The notes: generated from the sequence alone by a model not told the origin. Positions 43,987-52,065 are shown, counted from the stretch's first letter. The stretch is DNA of 64,000 bases from CATOSP01 sp034422355 (GCA_034422355.1 DAOUJS010000046.1:140411-204410), one strand, 5' to 3'. A program made the numbers and translations.

Positions 43987-45441
43987 ATGGCGACAGTCTC
44001 CACGTCACCGGTAATCAAGGCGGTCCGCTACCAGTTGGTCCATGCTCCCGGACTGGTGCGGCACGGCTCCAAGCCATCCCGAGAGATTGCCAGACGCCCC
44101 GAGCTTCTGGGGGACGTCACTTCCCATTTACGCTGCTATGAGGATGCCTTGGCATACCCTCCCAACCACGTCTTTCTGGGCGGCATGTCGCCCGATGGTC
44201 TTCTGGAGATAGAGCGTCCCTGGTTCCAAGCCAAAGGGGAAGACCCGCGCTGGCAACCATTCGGTGAAGTCATGCCTGAGGAGGAGTTATATGGACTCCT
44301 CAAGGTCGCGGATGCCTTCAATCTGGCCTCGTTGGAAGAGGGGTTCGCCGCCCGGTGCCGCGAGGCTCTCAGTGGACACAGACTAATCCGGGAAGAGGAA
44401 CTTCAGTCCCTGAGCGATGGGCGGCCCTTCCCGGCTATTGAGGAACAGGCTGCCGACACCGGGAAGTCTCTTCCACTGCATCTCCGGGACGGGACGCTTG
44501 TGGGGTGCATCAACCGCGCTCACGAGGAGGACGCCTCGCTGACCGCCGATGTGGTGCTGGAGAACCTGGCCTGCAAGGTCACGGCGGCGATGGCCCTGCG
44601 GACGCTGCTGGAAGACAGCCAGACCGACCCGGCTGAAATCGACTATGTACTGAACACCGGCGAGGAAGCCGTGGGTGAACGTTACCAGCGGGGCGGCGGC
44701 AACCTGGCCAAGGCGGTGGCCGAAATGTGCGGCCTGACCAATGCTTCCGGGTCGGACATCAAAGCCTTCTGCTGTGGCCCTGTCCATGCATTGGTAATAG
44801 CCGGCGCACTGGTGATCTCCGGGGTGTACCGTCACGTAGCTGTCGTCGGCGGTTGCTCATTGGCCAAGCTGGGAATGAAGTTCCAAGGCCATCTGCACCA
44901 CGACCAGCCCATACTTGAGGACACGTTGGCGTCGGTTGCCGTGCTGGTAGGACCGGACGATGGGGTGAGTCCGGTGCTGCGCATGGACTCGGTGGGAAAA
45001 CACCCCGTGGGAGCCGGTTCCAGCCAGCAGGCTATTTTCTCCGAGCTGGTCACGACGCCTCTGGACCGGCTGGGGCTGAAGTTCGGCGAAATCGACAAGT
45101 ACGCCACGGAGCTGCACAACCCCGAGTTGACCGAACCCGCGGGGAGTGGGAACGTGCCCCAACTCAACTACCGGCTCATCGGTGCGCTGGCGACCCTCAA
45201 GGGCGAAATAGACCGGGAAGGTCTTCCGAAATTCGTCGAGACCCACGGTATGCCTGGGTTCTCGCCGACCCAGGGGCACATTGCATCCGCCGCTCCGTTC
45301 CTGGGCCACGCGGTGGAGGAGATTATGGGCGGGCGGATGCAACGCTCAATGTTCCTGGCCAAGGGCAGCCTGTTCCTGGGACGAATGACCCAAATGTCCG
45401 ACGGGATGTCGTTCATCCTGGAGGCCAATCCAGGCGGCTGA
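43987..45441 (+). CDS. grdC: Glycine/sarcosine/betaine reductase component C, beta subunit (GrdC-like)
   Basis: This 484-residue thiolase-fold protein carries GrdC hallmarks along its length: DVTSHLRCYEDALAYPPN, then VGCINRAHEEDASLTADVV. Then come RYQRGGGNLAKAVAEMCG, DIKAFCCGPVHALVIAGAL (with the Cys that forms the acetyl thioester) and THGMPGFSPTQGHIASAAPF. In known systems GrdC receives the acetyl group from carboxymethyl-Sec on GrdA and GrdD releases acetyl phosphate. No grdD is present here. The ATG at 43987 gives MATVSTSPVIKAVRY, matching the family start; no ribosome site is visible. It is 1.6 kb upstream of the selenoprotein grdA on the same strand. Confidence 0.85.
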   Translation: MATVSTSPVIKAVRYQLVHAPGLVRHGSKPSREIARRPELLGDVTSHLRCYEDALAYPPNHVFLGGMSPDGLLEIERPWFQAKGEDPRWQPFGEVMPEEELYGLLKVADAFNLASLEEGFAARCREALSGHRLIREEELQSLSDGRPFPAIEEQAADTGKSLPLHLRDGTLVGCINRAHEEDASLTADVVLENLACKVTAAMALRTLLEDSQTDPAEIDYVLNTGEEAVGERYQRGGGNLAKAVAEMCGLTNASGSDIKAFCCGPVHALVIAGALVISGVYRHVAVVGGCSLAKLGMKFQGHLHHDQPILEDTLASVAVLVGPDDGVSPVLRMDSVGKHPVGAGSSQQAIFSELVTTPLDRLGLKFGEIDKYATELHNPELTEPAGSGNVPQLNYRLIGALATLKGEIDREGLPKFVETHGMPGFSPTQGHIASAAPFLGHAVEEIMGGRMQRSMFLAKGSLFLGRMTQMSDGMSFILEANPGG

Positions 45442-45493
45442 CGGGCCCGGACATCAGCCCCGGCAATTCCTTTCCGGCAAGGAGAATCCCGCT

Positions 45494-46096
45494 ATGGCTT
45501 ACACTCTTGAAGGCAGCATACTCGAAGTGTGCGACTGCAAGGTGCTCTGCCCCTGCTGGATCGGGGAAGACCCGGACAACGGGACGTGTGATTCGGTGAT
45601 CGCGTATCATGTGGATAGGGGCAACATAGAGGGCGTCGATGTGTCGGGGCTGACCATGGCGATGGTGGCGCATATTCCCGGAAACGTCCTCAACGGCAAC
45701 TTTCGCACGATGACATTCGTCGATGACCAGGCAAGCATAGAGCAGGAACAAGCGCTGTTGATGGCGTTTGCCGGGAAGCTCGGAGGGCCGCTGGAAGACC
45801 TGTCCAAGCTGGTGGGGGAGATGGTTGGCGTGGAGCGCGCCCCGATTGCGTTTGACGTACAGGGAGGGAAGGGGACCCTTCGCATCGGGGCCGATGCCGA
45901 GGCGGTGATGGAGCCTTACCGGGGTCCCACCGGGGAAGTAACCACCCTGAATGAAAGCATATTTTCGACCATTCCCGGCAGCCCCGCGTATGTGGCCAAG
46001 GCGTCCAAGTACCGGGTGAAGAACTCAGCGGTTGGCCTGGACATTGATCTACAGGGCCACAACGCGATACAGGGAGCTTTCCGCTTCGAGGGGTGA
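45494..46096 (+). CDS. DUF1326 domain protein
   Basis: This 200-residue protein matches DUF1326. It has the N-terminal Cys-rich motif LEVCDCKVLCPCWIG (Cys-x-Cys-x4-Cys-x-Cys, about residues 12-19), a GVDVSGLTMAMVAHIPGNVLNGN segment and a C-terminal HNAIQGAFRFEG. The four cysteines suggest metal or thiol chemistry; the function of the family is unknown. It starts 52 bases after grdC with a strong CAAGGAGAA site, so it may be co-transcribed with it. Its conserved cysteines sit in the same neighbourhood as two thiol/selenol redox genes. Confidence 0.82.
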   Translation: MAYTLEGSILEVCDCKVLCPCWIGEDPDNGTCDSVIAYHVDRGNIEGVDVSGLTMAMVAHIPGNVLNGNFRTMTFVDDQASIEQEQALLMAFAGKLGGPLEDLSKLVGEMVGVERAPIAFDVQGGKGTLRIGADAEAVMEPYRGPTGEVTTLNESIFSTIPGSPAYVAKASKYRVKNSAVGLDIDLQGHNAIQGAFRFEG

Positions 46097-46296
46097 GAAA
46101 CTATCTTAAAACCAGCCGGCGTCGCTTGAATCCGCTTGTGTGCGGTTGAAGCGTATGGATTCCCGCTGGCCAGAGGATGAGCCACCGGGAAACCAAGGAA
46201 GCGCCTGGCAATACAACCAGACCCGCGGCAGCGGGGACCGGCCCGGGCCCCAGGACTCCCGTGCCGCACCCATGAACCAGGACAGGAGAACGCCCT

Positions 46297-46671
46297 GTGG
46301 ACAGCCAGACCGGAATAACCCCAAATGACTTCTTCAGCAATGCCGCCGCACGGGAAGCCGGCTTCACCGAACATTTCTGGTATCAGGCCTACCTGCTGTA
46401 CCTGGACGATGCAGACCGCGATCCCGACCCGTCGATGGACAAATTCGACAGCCCGCGCACCGTCAGGATGGCCTGGGGACAGGGCCAGGTTGACGTAATA
46501 GTCCGGGTGCAACCGGAGCCGCGCGAGTACAGGATAGTGCGATTCACGGCGTTCCCGGCCGACGGAGAAGGCGGAGCGGAAGTGCGTCTAATCCGCCGGT
46601 GGTACTACCGTGACGAGGACCGTCCCGTGCTGGGAGAAGGAGCCCTGTTGGACGAAAACGCGCGGTGGTAG
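46297..46671 (+). CDS. Hypothetical protein
   Basis: This 124-residue protein is not recognised. It begins with a mixed helix (NDFFSNAAAREAGF) and has a beta-rich middle (VRMAWGQGQVDVIVRVQPEPREYRIVRFTAF). There is no signal peptide, membrane segment or catalytic motif. The GTG start at 46297 is backed by CAGGAGAAC. It is bounded by sequences resembling the ends of the MITE-like element (near 46100 and 46990), and a periodic hairpin array lies downstream. It may belong to an inserted segment between grdC and grdA. Confidence 0.5.
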   Translation: MDSQTGITPNDFFSNAAAREAGFTEHFWYQAYLLYLDDADRDPDPSMDKFDSPRTVRMAWGQGQVDVIVRVQPEPREYRIVRFTAFPADGEGGAEVRLIRRWYYRDEDRPVLGEGALLDENARW

Positions 46672-47063
46672 CCCAGGCCGGCGCCGGACGCCAGCCCTCG
46701 GCGCAGGGACCAACCCGGCTGGACCCGGCTGCCTGCACACGGGTCAGCGCACACCCCGCTCGCGCCGGGATGGACCTGCAATAGGCCGTGAACGGCAGTT
46801 TCGGACGACACAGCCCCGAACATACCGGGATGAACCCGGCTCCGCCCAGCCAGGCGCAGGCCGTCGCCGCAAGCCCCGAGCAGATGGGGATGGGCTGTCC
46901 GCCTTCTGGAGGCTGATAAGCCCCCAAGGACAGCCCCCGCCTTCGCGGGAATGACGGCTTGGGTACTGCAACACGTTTTGAGATAGCTGCTAAGTCAATG
47001 AACAATCCGGACGTCTGGTGAGGGCTTGGAGCAAACACGGGACTTTATTGGGAGGACTGGACA
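46672..47063. other. Intergenic region of about 390 bases with hairpin array and grdA leader
   Basis: No gene is credible here on either strand. It is made of the 60-base-period hairpin array (46694-46955), a MITE-like end (about 46976-46994), and the leader of grdA with GGAGGA at 47051-47056. Confidence 0.5.
46694..46955. repeat. Degenerate hairpin array with a strict 60-base period
   Basis: A motif of the form CCCCG-N6/7-CGGGATG recurs at 46754, 46814, 46874 and 46934, exactly 60 bases apart; a weaker copy is at 46694. Examples are CCCCGAACATACCGGGATG and CCCCGCCTTCGCGGGAATG. Each can fold into a small GC-rich hairpin; the last is a perfect CCCGC-CTTC-GCGGG. Between them the sequence is not conserved. 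On the minus strand the last unit resembles common REP-type repeats. Too degenerate for a CRISPR array, with no cas genes. Confidence 0.55.
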
Positions 47064-47519
47064 ATGAAACTGGAAGGCAAGAAGGTGATCGCGCTGGGAG
47101 AGCGCGACGGAGTCCAGGGCACGGCGATCGCCAACTGCGCCCGGAGTTCCGGCGCGGAGGTGGTGCTGGAGGTCACTTACTGCTTCGTTTGAACGGCCTC
47201 CGGCGCCCTTGACCTGGAGGGTCAGGAAGAGATCAAGCGCACGGTTGACCGGACCGGCACCGATAACCTTATGGTCCTGTTGGGCACTCCAACCCCGGAG
47301 AGCACCAGGCTGTATGCAATGACCGTTGACCAGGGGGATCCTGCCTGGGCCGGGGCGTTGGCCGGCGCTGCCCTGGGGCTGCCCGCGTACCACATCATCG
47401 AGCCGGAGATCAAGGAGCAGATAGACCCGGACACCTATGAGGCCGAGGTTGGCCTGGCCGAGTTGGTGCTGGACGTTGACGAGATCGCCAGGGCGCTTCA
47501 GGAGGTGCGTGGCGGTTAG
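47064..47519 (+). CDS. grdA: Glycine/sarcosine/betaine reductase component A, selenoprotein (GrdA); TGA 47190-47192 = Sec
   Basis: Read with Sec at codon 43, this gene encodes 151 residues, close to the usual GrdA length of about 155. The fit is along the whole chain: GKKVIALGERDGVQG, the family's selenium site Cys-Phe-Val-Sec-Thr-Ala-Ser-Gly-Ala-Leu-Asp-Leu-Glu, and VLLGTPTPESTRLYAMTV and ELVLDVDEIARALQEV at the end. In known systems GrdA takes the carboxymethyl group from the substrate-activating component B onto its selenol and hands it to GrdC. The ATG at 47064 is behind GGAGGA. A hairpin follows the TGA, as SelB needs. A normal caller sees only the 83 residues after the stop. Confidence 0.92.
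47190..47220 (+). promoter_or_regulatory. Candidate SECIS hairpin of grdA
   Basis: Four bases after the Sec TGA (47190-47192), CCTCCGG (47197-47203) pairs with CCTGGAGG (47213-47220) in a seven-pair stem with one G-U and a loop of about 10 bases. Its position fits a bacterial SECIS, the SelB binding site within the coding region. Confidence 0.6.
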
Positions 47520-47569
47520 GGGGTCTGCGCCGGCATAAATTCACGGACGACCGGCCTGATTCCCATCAT
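47516..47569 (-). pseudogene. Truncated continuation of the GrdB-like gene (17 codons)
   Basis: An ATG at 47569-47567 overlaps the stop of the GrdB-like gene (ATGA) and reads MMGIRPVVREFMPAQTP before TAA at 47518-47516. In GrdB proteins the segment after the N-terminal half contains a GIR-x-N-x-F motif, and related PrdB-type subunits begin with a similar F-x-P-x-T-P. Either way the remainder is missing: the reading runs straight into the 3' end of grdA on the other strand. Confidence 0.45.
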
Positions 47570-48051
47570 CTTTTCTCCTCCTCCGAGGCGACGAGACATA
47601 TCCTGGAGACTACTTCCATCATGTCGCCTGGGGCAGGTCCGGTGGGTATAACTCGGAGTTGCCCGGCGCCTGCCAGGGCCGCGGGATTGCTGGTGGTCAT
47701 GGCGGTTAGGGCCGGGACGCCCATGTTCTGGGCCGCAAGGCACACTGCGCCGCAGGCCAGACCATAGGATTCCAGGTCGAATGCCGGGCCTGCAACCATC
47801 AGGTCGGCCTGTGACTCCCGCAGCGCGGTCTCCAGGAGCGCCAGCACTTCGTCACGCCGCTGCTGGAAGTACCCATCGCCGCAGATGATGGTGGAGACCA
47901 CGTTGCCCCGGTCTCCCATCAGGTAGTTGAGAAGGCGGGCGGGCCCGATGGGCCGGTCCCTGACTTCCGCAGGCAGGCCAGCTTTCTCATCACGCCCGAT
48001 TCCGGCGTAGACCTGGTTCAGATAGTGGACGACCCGGATGGGTCCGGGCAT
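47566..48051 (-). CDS. GrdB-like protein: N-terminal half of glycine/betaine reductase component B
   Basis: This 161-residue protein aligns with the first third of GrdB (about 436 residues). It shares IRVVHYLNQVYAGIGRDEKAGLP, RDRPIGPARLLNY, VVSTIICGDGYF, LMVAGPAFDLESYGLACGAVC and VPALTAMTTSNP. The GrdB selenocysteine region lies in the missing C-terminal part. It starts 41 bases after the deacetylase gene at 48093 on the same strand and probably shares its transcript. A stop codon with overlapping ATG (ATGA, 47569-47566) follows, so this could be a frameshifted or naturally split GrdB. In either case the distal part is absent, so component B is unlikely to work from this locus alone. ATG 48051 has no strong ribosome site. 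Confidence 0.8.
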   Translation of the reverse strand: MPGPIRVVHYLNQVYAGIGRDEKAGLPAEVRDRPIGPARLLNYLMGDRGNVVSTIICGDGYFQQRRDEVLALLETALRESQADLMVAGPAFDLESYGLACGAVCLAAQNMGVPALTAMTTSNPAALAGAGQLRVIPTGPAPGDMMEVVSRICLVASEEEKR

Positions 48052-48092
48052 TGGGCGAACTCCTGGGCCGGTGGGAGGGAATTTGTCTGGGT

Positions 48093-49007
48093 CTATGCGG
48101 TCGGGGGGTTGCTGCGGTACCAGTCCACGATTTCCGAGCCGGCGGCGGCCCACACGCCCTCCCGGCGCATGACGTGGCCCAGGGCGCGGTCCAGGTAGCC
48201 GATGCGGAAGGGCTGGCCGATGAGCCACGGGTGCAGGTTGAGGGCCAACATCCGCCCGTTCTGCTGGCCATCCTGGTAGAGCACGTCGAAGCCGTCTTCG
48301 ATTAACTGCTGGTAACGGCCTATGTTCACCCGCCGGTCCCAGAGGGCAACCACATCGTCCAGTTCCGACATTACCGGCAGGGCGAAAATCTCGCCGTGGG
48401 GACTCTTCAGCGGGTAGGGCTGCTCGTCGTTGACCCAATCGCAGACGTAGCGGATACCCGCTTCTGACAATAGCTGCGGCGTGCGGGAGGACTCGCCGTA
48501 CTCCGGTCCCAGCCAGCCCGCGGGGGCGCTGCCGGTGGCGGCGGTCAGAGCATCCACCGACTGGGCGATGTAGGCCCGCTCCACTTCCTCGGTCATGTTG
48601 CTGGTGATCATTCGAGTCAGGGCGACGCCGTGGCCGATTATCTCCGCGCCCCGGTCCAGGCAATGGCGCACGAGGTAGGGATAGTTTTCGGCGGTCATGG
48701 CGTCCATCGCCACGGTTGGCTTGATTCCGTGCTTTTCGAGGACGTCCAAGACCCGGAAGATGCCGACGCGGTGGCCGTATTCCCGGTGGCCCAGCCGGGC
48801 GTAGTCGGGGAAGGACCTGGCGCTCAGTCCGCCGGCGAAGGGAGTGGTGAAGCTGTCCTCCGGAGGTTGCCATTCGGGATGGTCAAGGTCAACGATGACA
48901 CACACGGCGACGCGGGCGTTGTTCGGCCATTTCAGAATCCCGCGCTTGTTGATGGGCGACCAATCGTAATGCTCGTGGTCCATGCCGAAGCGCCGTTCAG
49001 CGGGCAT
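48093..49007 (-). CDS. Polysaccharide deacetylase-family (PuuE-like) hydrolase
   Basis: This 304-residue NodB-fold protein starts with a short tail and ILKWPNNARVAVCVIVDLDHPEW, then REYGHRVGIFRVLDVLEKHGIKPTVAMDAM, GAEIIGHGVALTRMITS (metal-site His) and LNLHPWLIGQPFRIGYLD near the end. Like its neighbour it is closer to the allantoinase-like PuuE group than to chitin deacetylases. The ATG at 49007 is behind AGGAGGAC. It sits between another deacetylase gene and the GrdB-like gene, all on the minus strand, which suggests an amide-hydrolysis step ahead of reductive cleavage. Confidence 0.85.
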   Translation of the reverse strand: MPAERRFGMDHEHYDWSPINKRGILKWPNNARVAVCVIVDLDHPEWQPPEDSFTTPFAGGLSARSFPDYARLGHREYGHRVGIFRVLDVLEKHGIKPTVAMDAMTAENYPYLVRHCLDRGAEIIGHGVALTRMITSNMTEEVERAYIAQSVDALTAATGSAPAGWLGPEYGESSRTPQLLSEAGIRYVCDWVNDEQPYPLKSPHGEIFALPVMSELDDVVALWDRRVNIGRYQQLIEDGFDVLYQDGQQNGRMLALNLHPWLIGQPFRIGYLDRALGHVMRREGVWAAAGSEIVDWYRSNPPTA

Positions 49008-49091
49008 TTCTAGTCCTCCTCCAAACGTGCGAGGCTGGGGTCTGGCGTGACCTGCACTCTGATTACGCCGATCACGCCAGCGGTCTCTGAA

Positions 49092-50000
49092 TCAGCCGTT
49101 GATCCGGGAAGCGTGGTCCACAGCCTGGTCGTAGTAGTTGGCGATGTAGTAGTCGGCGATGTCGTCCGCCGTGGTCTGCCAAACGCCATCGTGGGACATG
49201 ATGTAGCCCAGGATTTCGTCCAGGTACTTGGCCCGGTGGGGCTGGCCAGTCAAGTAGGGGTGCAGGGCAATGCACATGACCCGGCCGCTCTCGGCCCCTT
49301 CCCGGTAGAGCTGGTCGAACTGGGCTTTGCAGATTTCGGCGAAGTAGTCGCCCTCGTAGTGCTGCCGGAACAGCGGCGCGTCGTTCAACTCGATAGAGTA
49401 GGGAACGGAGACCAGCTTGCCGGACTTGACCCTGATGGGCACGGGCTGGTCGTCGTGCATCCAATCGGTGTGGTAGATCAGACCGGCCTCGGCCATGAGG
49501 TCAGGGGTGCGCTCAGTGCCTGAGATGGCGGGGCCGAGCATACCCTTCAACTGCTTTCCGGTGTGCAGTTTAAGGGTGTCAATGGTATCGCGGTAAAACT
49601 CCCGCTCCTGCTCTTCGGTGTAGGTGTTGAGGTAGCGGGTGTTGTAGATGCCGTGGCTCATAAAGTCATAGTCGCGCTGCACCATCGCCTCGCCGATTTC
49701 GGGGAAGTGTTCCAGCACGGCCATGTTCAGGGACACGCAGCAGCGGATGTTGTGCTTGTCCAGCACATCCAGCATCCGCCAGAACCCTACGCGGTTGCCG
49801 TAGTCTCGGTAGGAATATGCCTGAACATCGGGGTAGGGAGTACGGGGCCACGGGTCCCGGTGGCCGTCGAACTCAGGCTCGTACTCGTAGTGCTCCACGT
49901 TTGGGGCGATCCAGAGGGCAACGCGCGCGTCGTTGGGCCACTTGATGGGCGGCCTCTCGATTATGGGACTGTAGTCCACCCTGTCCGGTGGCAGCGGCAT
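49092..50000 (-). CDS. Polysaccharide deacetylase-family (PuuE-like) hydrolase
   Basis: This 302-residue NodB-fold protein has IKWPNDARVALWIAPNVEHYEYEP, YRDYGNRVGFWRMLDVLDKHNIRCCVSLN, YDFMSHGIYNTRYLNT (His of the metal site) and CIALHPYLTGQPHRAKYLDEIL. It is about as similar to its downstream neighbour as to the one at 18181, so a family expansion is likely. The ATG at 50000 is chosen because GGAGG lies eight bases upstream; a GTG at 50009 falls inside that site. Confidence 0.85.
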   Translation of the reverse strand: MPLPPDRVDYSPIIERPPIKWPNDARVALWIAPNVEHYEYEPEFDGHRDPWPRTPYPDVQAYSYRDYGNRVGFWRMLDVLDKHNIRCCVSLNMAVLEHFPEIGEAMVQRDYDFMSHGIYNTRYLNTYTEEQEREFYRDTIDTLKLHTGKQLKGMLGPAISGTERTPDLMAEAGLIYHTDWMHDDQPVPIRVKSGKLVSVPYSIELNDAPLFRQHYEGDYFAEICKAQFDQLYREGAESGRVMCIALHPYLTGQPHRAKYLDEILGYIMSHDGVWQTTADDIADYYIANYYDQAVDHASRING

Positions 50001-50036
50001 GGCAGTCACCTCCGTTGGTAGATTCTTGGGGTAGAG

Positions 50037-51482
50037 TTAGCTCAGAGCGCCCGCCAGATTTTCGAGGTTGGCAATTTCCGGGGAGTCACCGCCGGACCTG
50101 GTCCAGCTATCGGAAGCCTCTTTGAGCGTACCGGCGGCGGATGCGGCGTCACCCTTTCCGGCCTGGGTGCGTCCCAGCCAGAACTCGTCGCGGATGGAAG
50201 CCCGGCGGTTGAGCCGTTCCCGGAGCATATCTTCGGCCTTGTCGAACTGTTCTGCCCGGATGTACGCCTCCAGCAGGGTATCCTCGAATACCTCCCGCTG
50301 GGCGTGACTGCCTCCGATGCGGGCCAGTTCGCTGATGGGCCGCTCCATCTGGCGCACGGTCTCGCTGTAGTCGCCGTCGGCGAATGCGGCGATGCCCCGC
50401 ACCATTGGCAAGGTCATTTCACCCACCAGGACGTTGCCCTGGCCGGCCTCGGACTGCATGGAGTCTATCGTCTTCTCCAGGGCTTCCTTGTCACCCGCGG
50501 CGGCGAATGCCAGGGCGGCGTGGCCATCGCGGAAGGGAGGCCCAGGGTTCCCGGCGGCGGGCGCGGCCTGGTCGCGCACCTCTTCCCAGGGCTTCGGCGG
50601 CGGCGTGCCGCCATAGAGTTGGAGCCGCCACATCAGGGATGCGCTGTCGGCCAGGGACGCGGCGCTCCTGGCCACCACCGAGGGGCGGATGTGAGTTTCG
50701 TAGAGCTCGAGGGCGTTGTTGTAGCGTCCCATCGCCAGCTCGAACAGGGCCAGGTGCCAGGAGAGATGCACGTTGTATGATGCCCGCCGGTCCCAACCCT
50801 CGAGCCAGTTGCCCAGGAAATCGCCGCCCGATGAGGCGTCCCCCTGCTCGAAATAGACGTGGGTAACGGAATGTGTAGCCACAGCGTTGGTTGGGTGCAA
50901 ATCAAGGGACTTGCTGGCCAACCGGAAGGCTTCGTCCAACCGGCCCGTTTCGTGATGTGCGAAGGCGTAGCTGCCGAGGAAAGCCCAATCGTCGTCACAG
51001 TGCTTGGCGACGCTCTGGCACAGGTCGAATAGCTCGTCGGGGAAGTTGGGGACTCCCGCGCTATGGCAACCCTGCATGAAGAGACGCTGGGCCAGCCGGA
51101 GCATCAGCACGTCGCGGGGATGCTCCTTCAGGTGGTCGCGGATTACTCCCATCGACTGTATGCCCTTGTTGTTGATCCAGAGGTCGATGGCCTCTATGCC
51201 GCTCCTCTCCCGCTCGGAGATACCGGCGGACAGCTCCCTGGCGCGGGCAATGCCCTCTTTGGCATCGGACCCTGAACCGCGCATCATGTCCACCCAGGCC
51301 AGGCCGGCGTGGGCCAGGGCAAAACCCTCGTCAGCCTCCACCGCCTGTTGGAACCGCTCTTCCGGGCCGTAGTTCTGGGATAGAAGCAGGTCCAGACCCT
51401 CCAGAAAGCGGTCGGCCGCTGTGCTGGAGCTTGTAGTGATGGGAAGCCCGAGGCGGTCTTTCATTCGCGTTCCCTCTTGCAT
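50037..51482 (-). CDS. TPR-type (TTC38-like) helical repeat protein
   Basis: This 481-residue all-helical protein resembles the tetratricopeptide repeat 38 family. It has repeats such as AVEADEGFALAHAGLAWVDMM, LGSYAFAHHETGRLDEAFRLASKSLDLHP and SYNVHLSWHLALFELAMGRYNNALELYE, the last being a family hallmark. It has no enzyme motif or membrane segment and probably acts as a scaffold, though a role in this genome is unknown. The start at 51482 has GGAGGAGG six bases upstream; ATG 51464 is also in frame. A sigma-70 promoter lies about 70 bases upstream. Confidence 0.78.
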   Translation of the reverse strand: MQEGTRMKDRLGLPITTSSSTAADRFLEGLDLLLSQNYGPEERFQQAVEADEGFALAHAGLAWVDMMRGSGSDAKEGIARARELSAGISERERSGIEAIDLWINNKGIQSMGVIRDHLKEHPRDVLMLRLAQRLFMQGCHSAGVPNFPDELFDLCQSVAKHCDDDWAFLGSYAFAHHETGRLDEAFRLASKSLDLHPTNAVATHSVTHVYFEQGDASSGGDFLGNWLEGWDRRASYNVHLSWHLALFELAMGRYNNALELYETHIRPSVVARSAASLADSASLMWRLQLYGGTPPPKPWEEVRDQAAPAAGNPGPPFRDGHAALAFAAAGDKEALEKTIDSMQSEAGQGNVLVGEMTLPMVRGIAAFADGDYSETVRQMERPISELARIGGSHAQREVFEDTLLEAYIRAEQFDKAEDMLRERLNRRASIRDEFWLGRTQAGKGDAASAAGTLKEASDSWTRSGGDSPEIANLENLAGALS

Positions 51483-51550
51483 CGTCCTCCTCCTGATGCT
51501 GTGCAACTGTGCCTCAAACGAGGCCACCACTTATCCCAACGATTATGGGC

Positions 51551-51579
51551 AGTGTAAGCGGGGGCATATCCACTGTCAA
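51551..51579 (-). promoter_or_regulatory. Sigma-70-type promoter of the TPR protein gene
   Basis: On the minus strand a perfect TTGACA (51579-51574) and TACACT (51556-51551) are 17 bases apart, about 70 bases before the start codon at 51482. Confidence 0.55.
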
Positions 51580-51654
51580 CGAACCGGCGCACGCCTTCGG
51601 GTATTGGAGCCATTTCCCTGGGAATCGGTTAGAATGTGCGTGAGGCGATGGCTC

Positions 51655-52011
51655 ATGGGGACATTCAGTTGGCCGGTTGAGATTCAAGGACTGGAGGGTG
51701 GCCCGGCGCTCCAGATAGAAGCGATGGCGGATACCGGCGCATCGTACACCATGCTACCGTCGGATGTGCTGAGGGAACTCGGCATTACGGCGACACGTCA
51801 GGGTGTGTTTGAACTCGCGGACAACAGAATGGTCGAGATGGGCATGGCTGATATCTGGGCAACGGTTGATGGGGAAAGCACAACAACTATCGTGCTTTTC
51901 GGAGACGAGGGCACTCCCCCTCTGCTGGGAGCATACACCCTGGAAGGCTTGCTCTTGGCCGTGGACCCAGTGAACGAACGACTGGTACCGACTCATGGCA
52001 TTCTGTATTAG
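51655..52011 (+). CDS. Clan AA (retropepsin-like) aspartic protease
   Basis: This 118-residue protein has the single-domain retropepsin layout: a catalytic DTGAS in EAMADTGASYTMLPSDVLREL (about residues 21-41), a beta-rich middle (GVFELADNRMVEMGMADIWATV) and a LLGAYTLEGLLLAVDP segment matching the second psi-loop hydrophobic-Gly motif. It would need to dimerise to form an active site. Bacterial members are small soluble proteins of unknown substrate. ATG 51655 is chosen because it places the domain at the N-terminus; a reading from 51421 adds a poor leader. It is divergent from the TPR gene. Confidence 0.72.
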   Translation: MGTFSWPVEIQGLEGGPALQIEAMADTGASYTMLPSDVLRELGITATRQGVFELADNRMVEMGMADIWATVDGESTTTIVLFGDEGTPPLLGAYTLEGLLLAVDPVNERLVPTHGILY

Positions 52012-52065
52012 TCTTCGTTGACAACGACGAGGAAGTGACTTCGCAAGAAATTGGGGGTAGGAACA

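Noticed and set aside
46694..46955. CRISPR array suggested by the regular 60-base spacing
   Set aside because: The repeat units are too degenerate and short, the last ones drift strongly, and there are no cas genes in the window.
47566..47568. TGA at the end of the GrdB-like gene as a Sec codon
   Set aside because: Reading through gives residues unlike any GrdB region, and the known GrdB selenocysteine lies much further downstream in a different motif.
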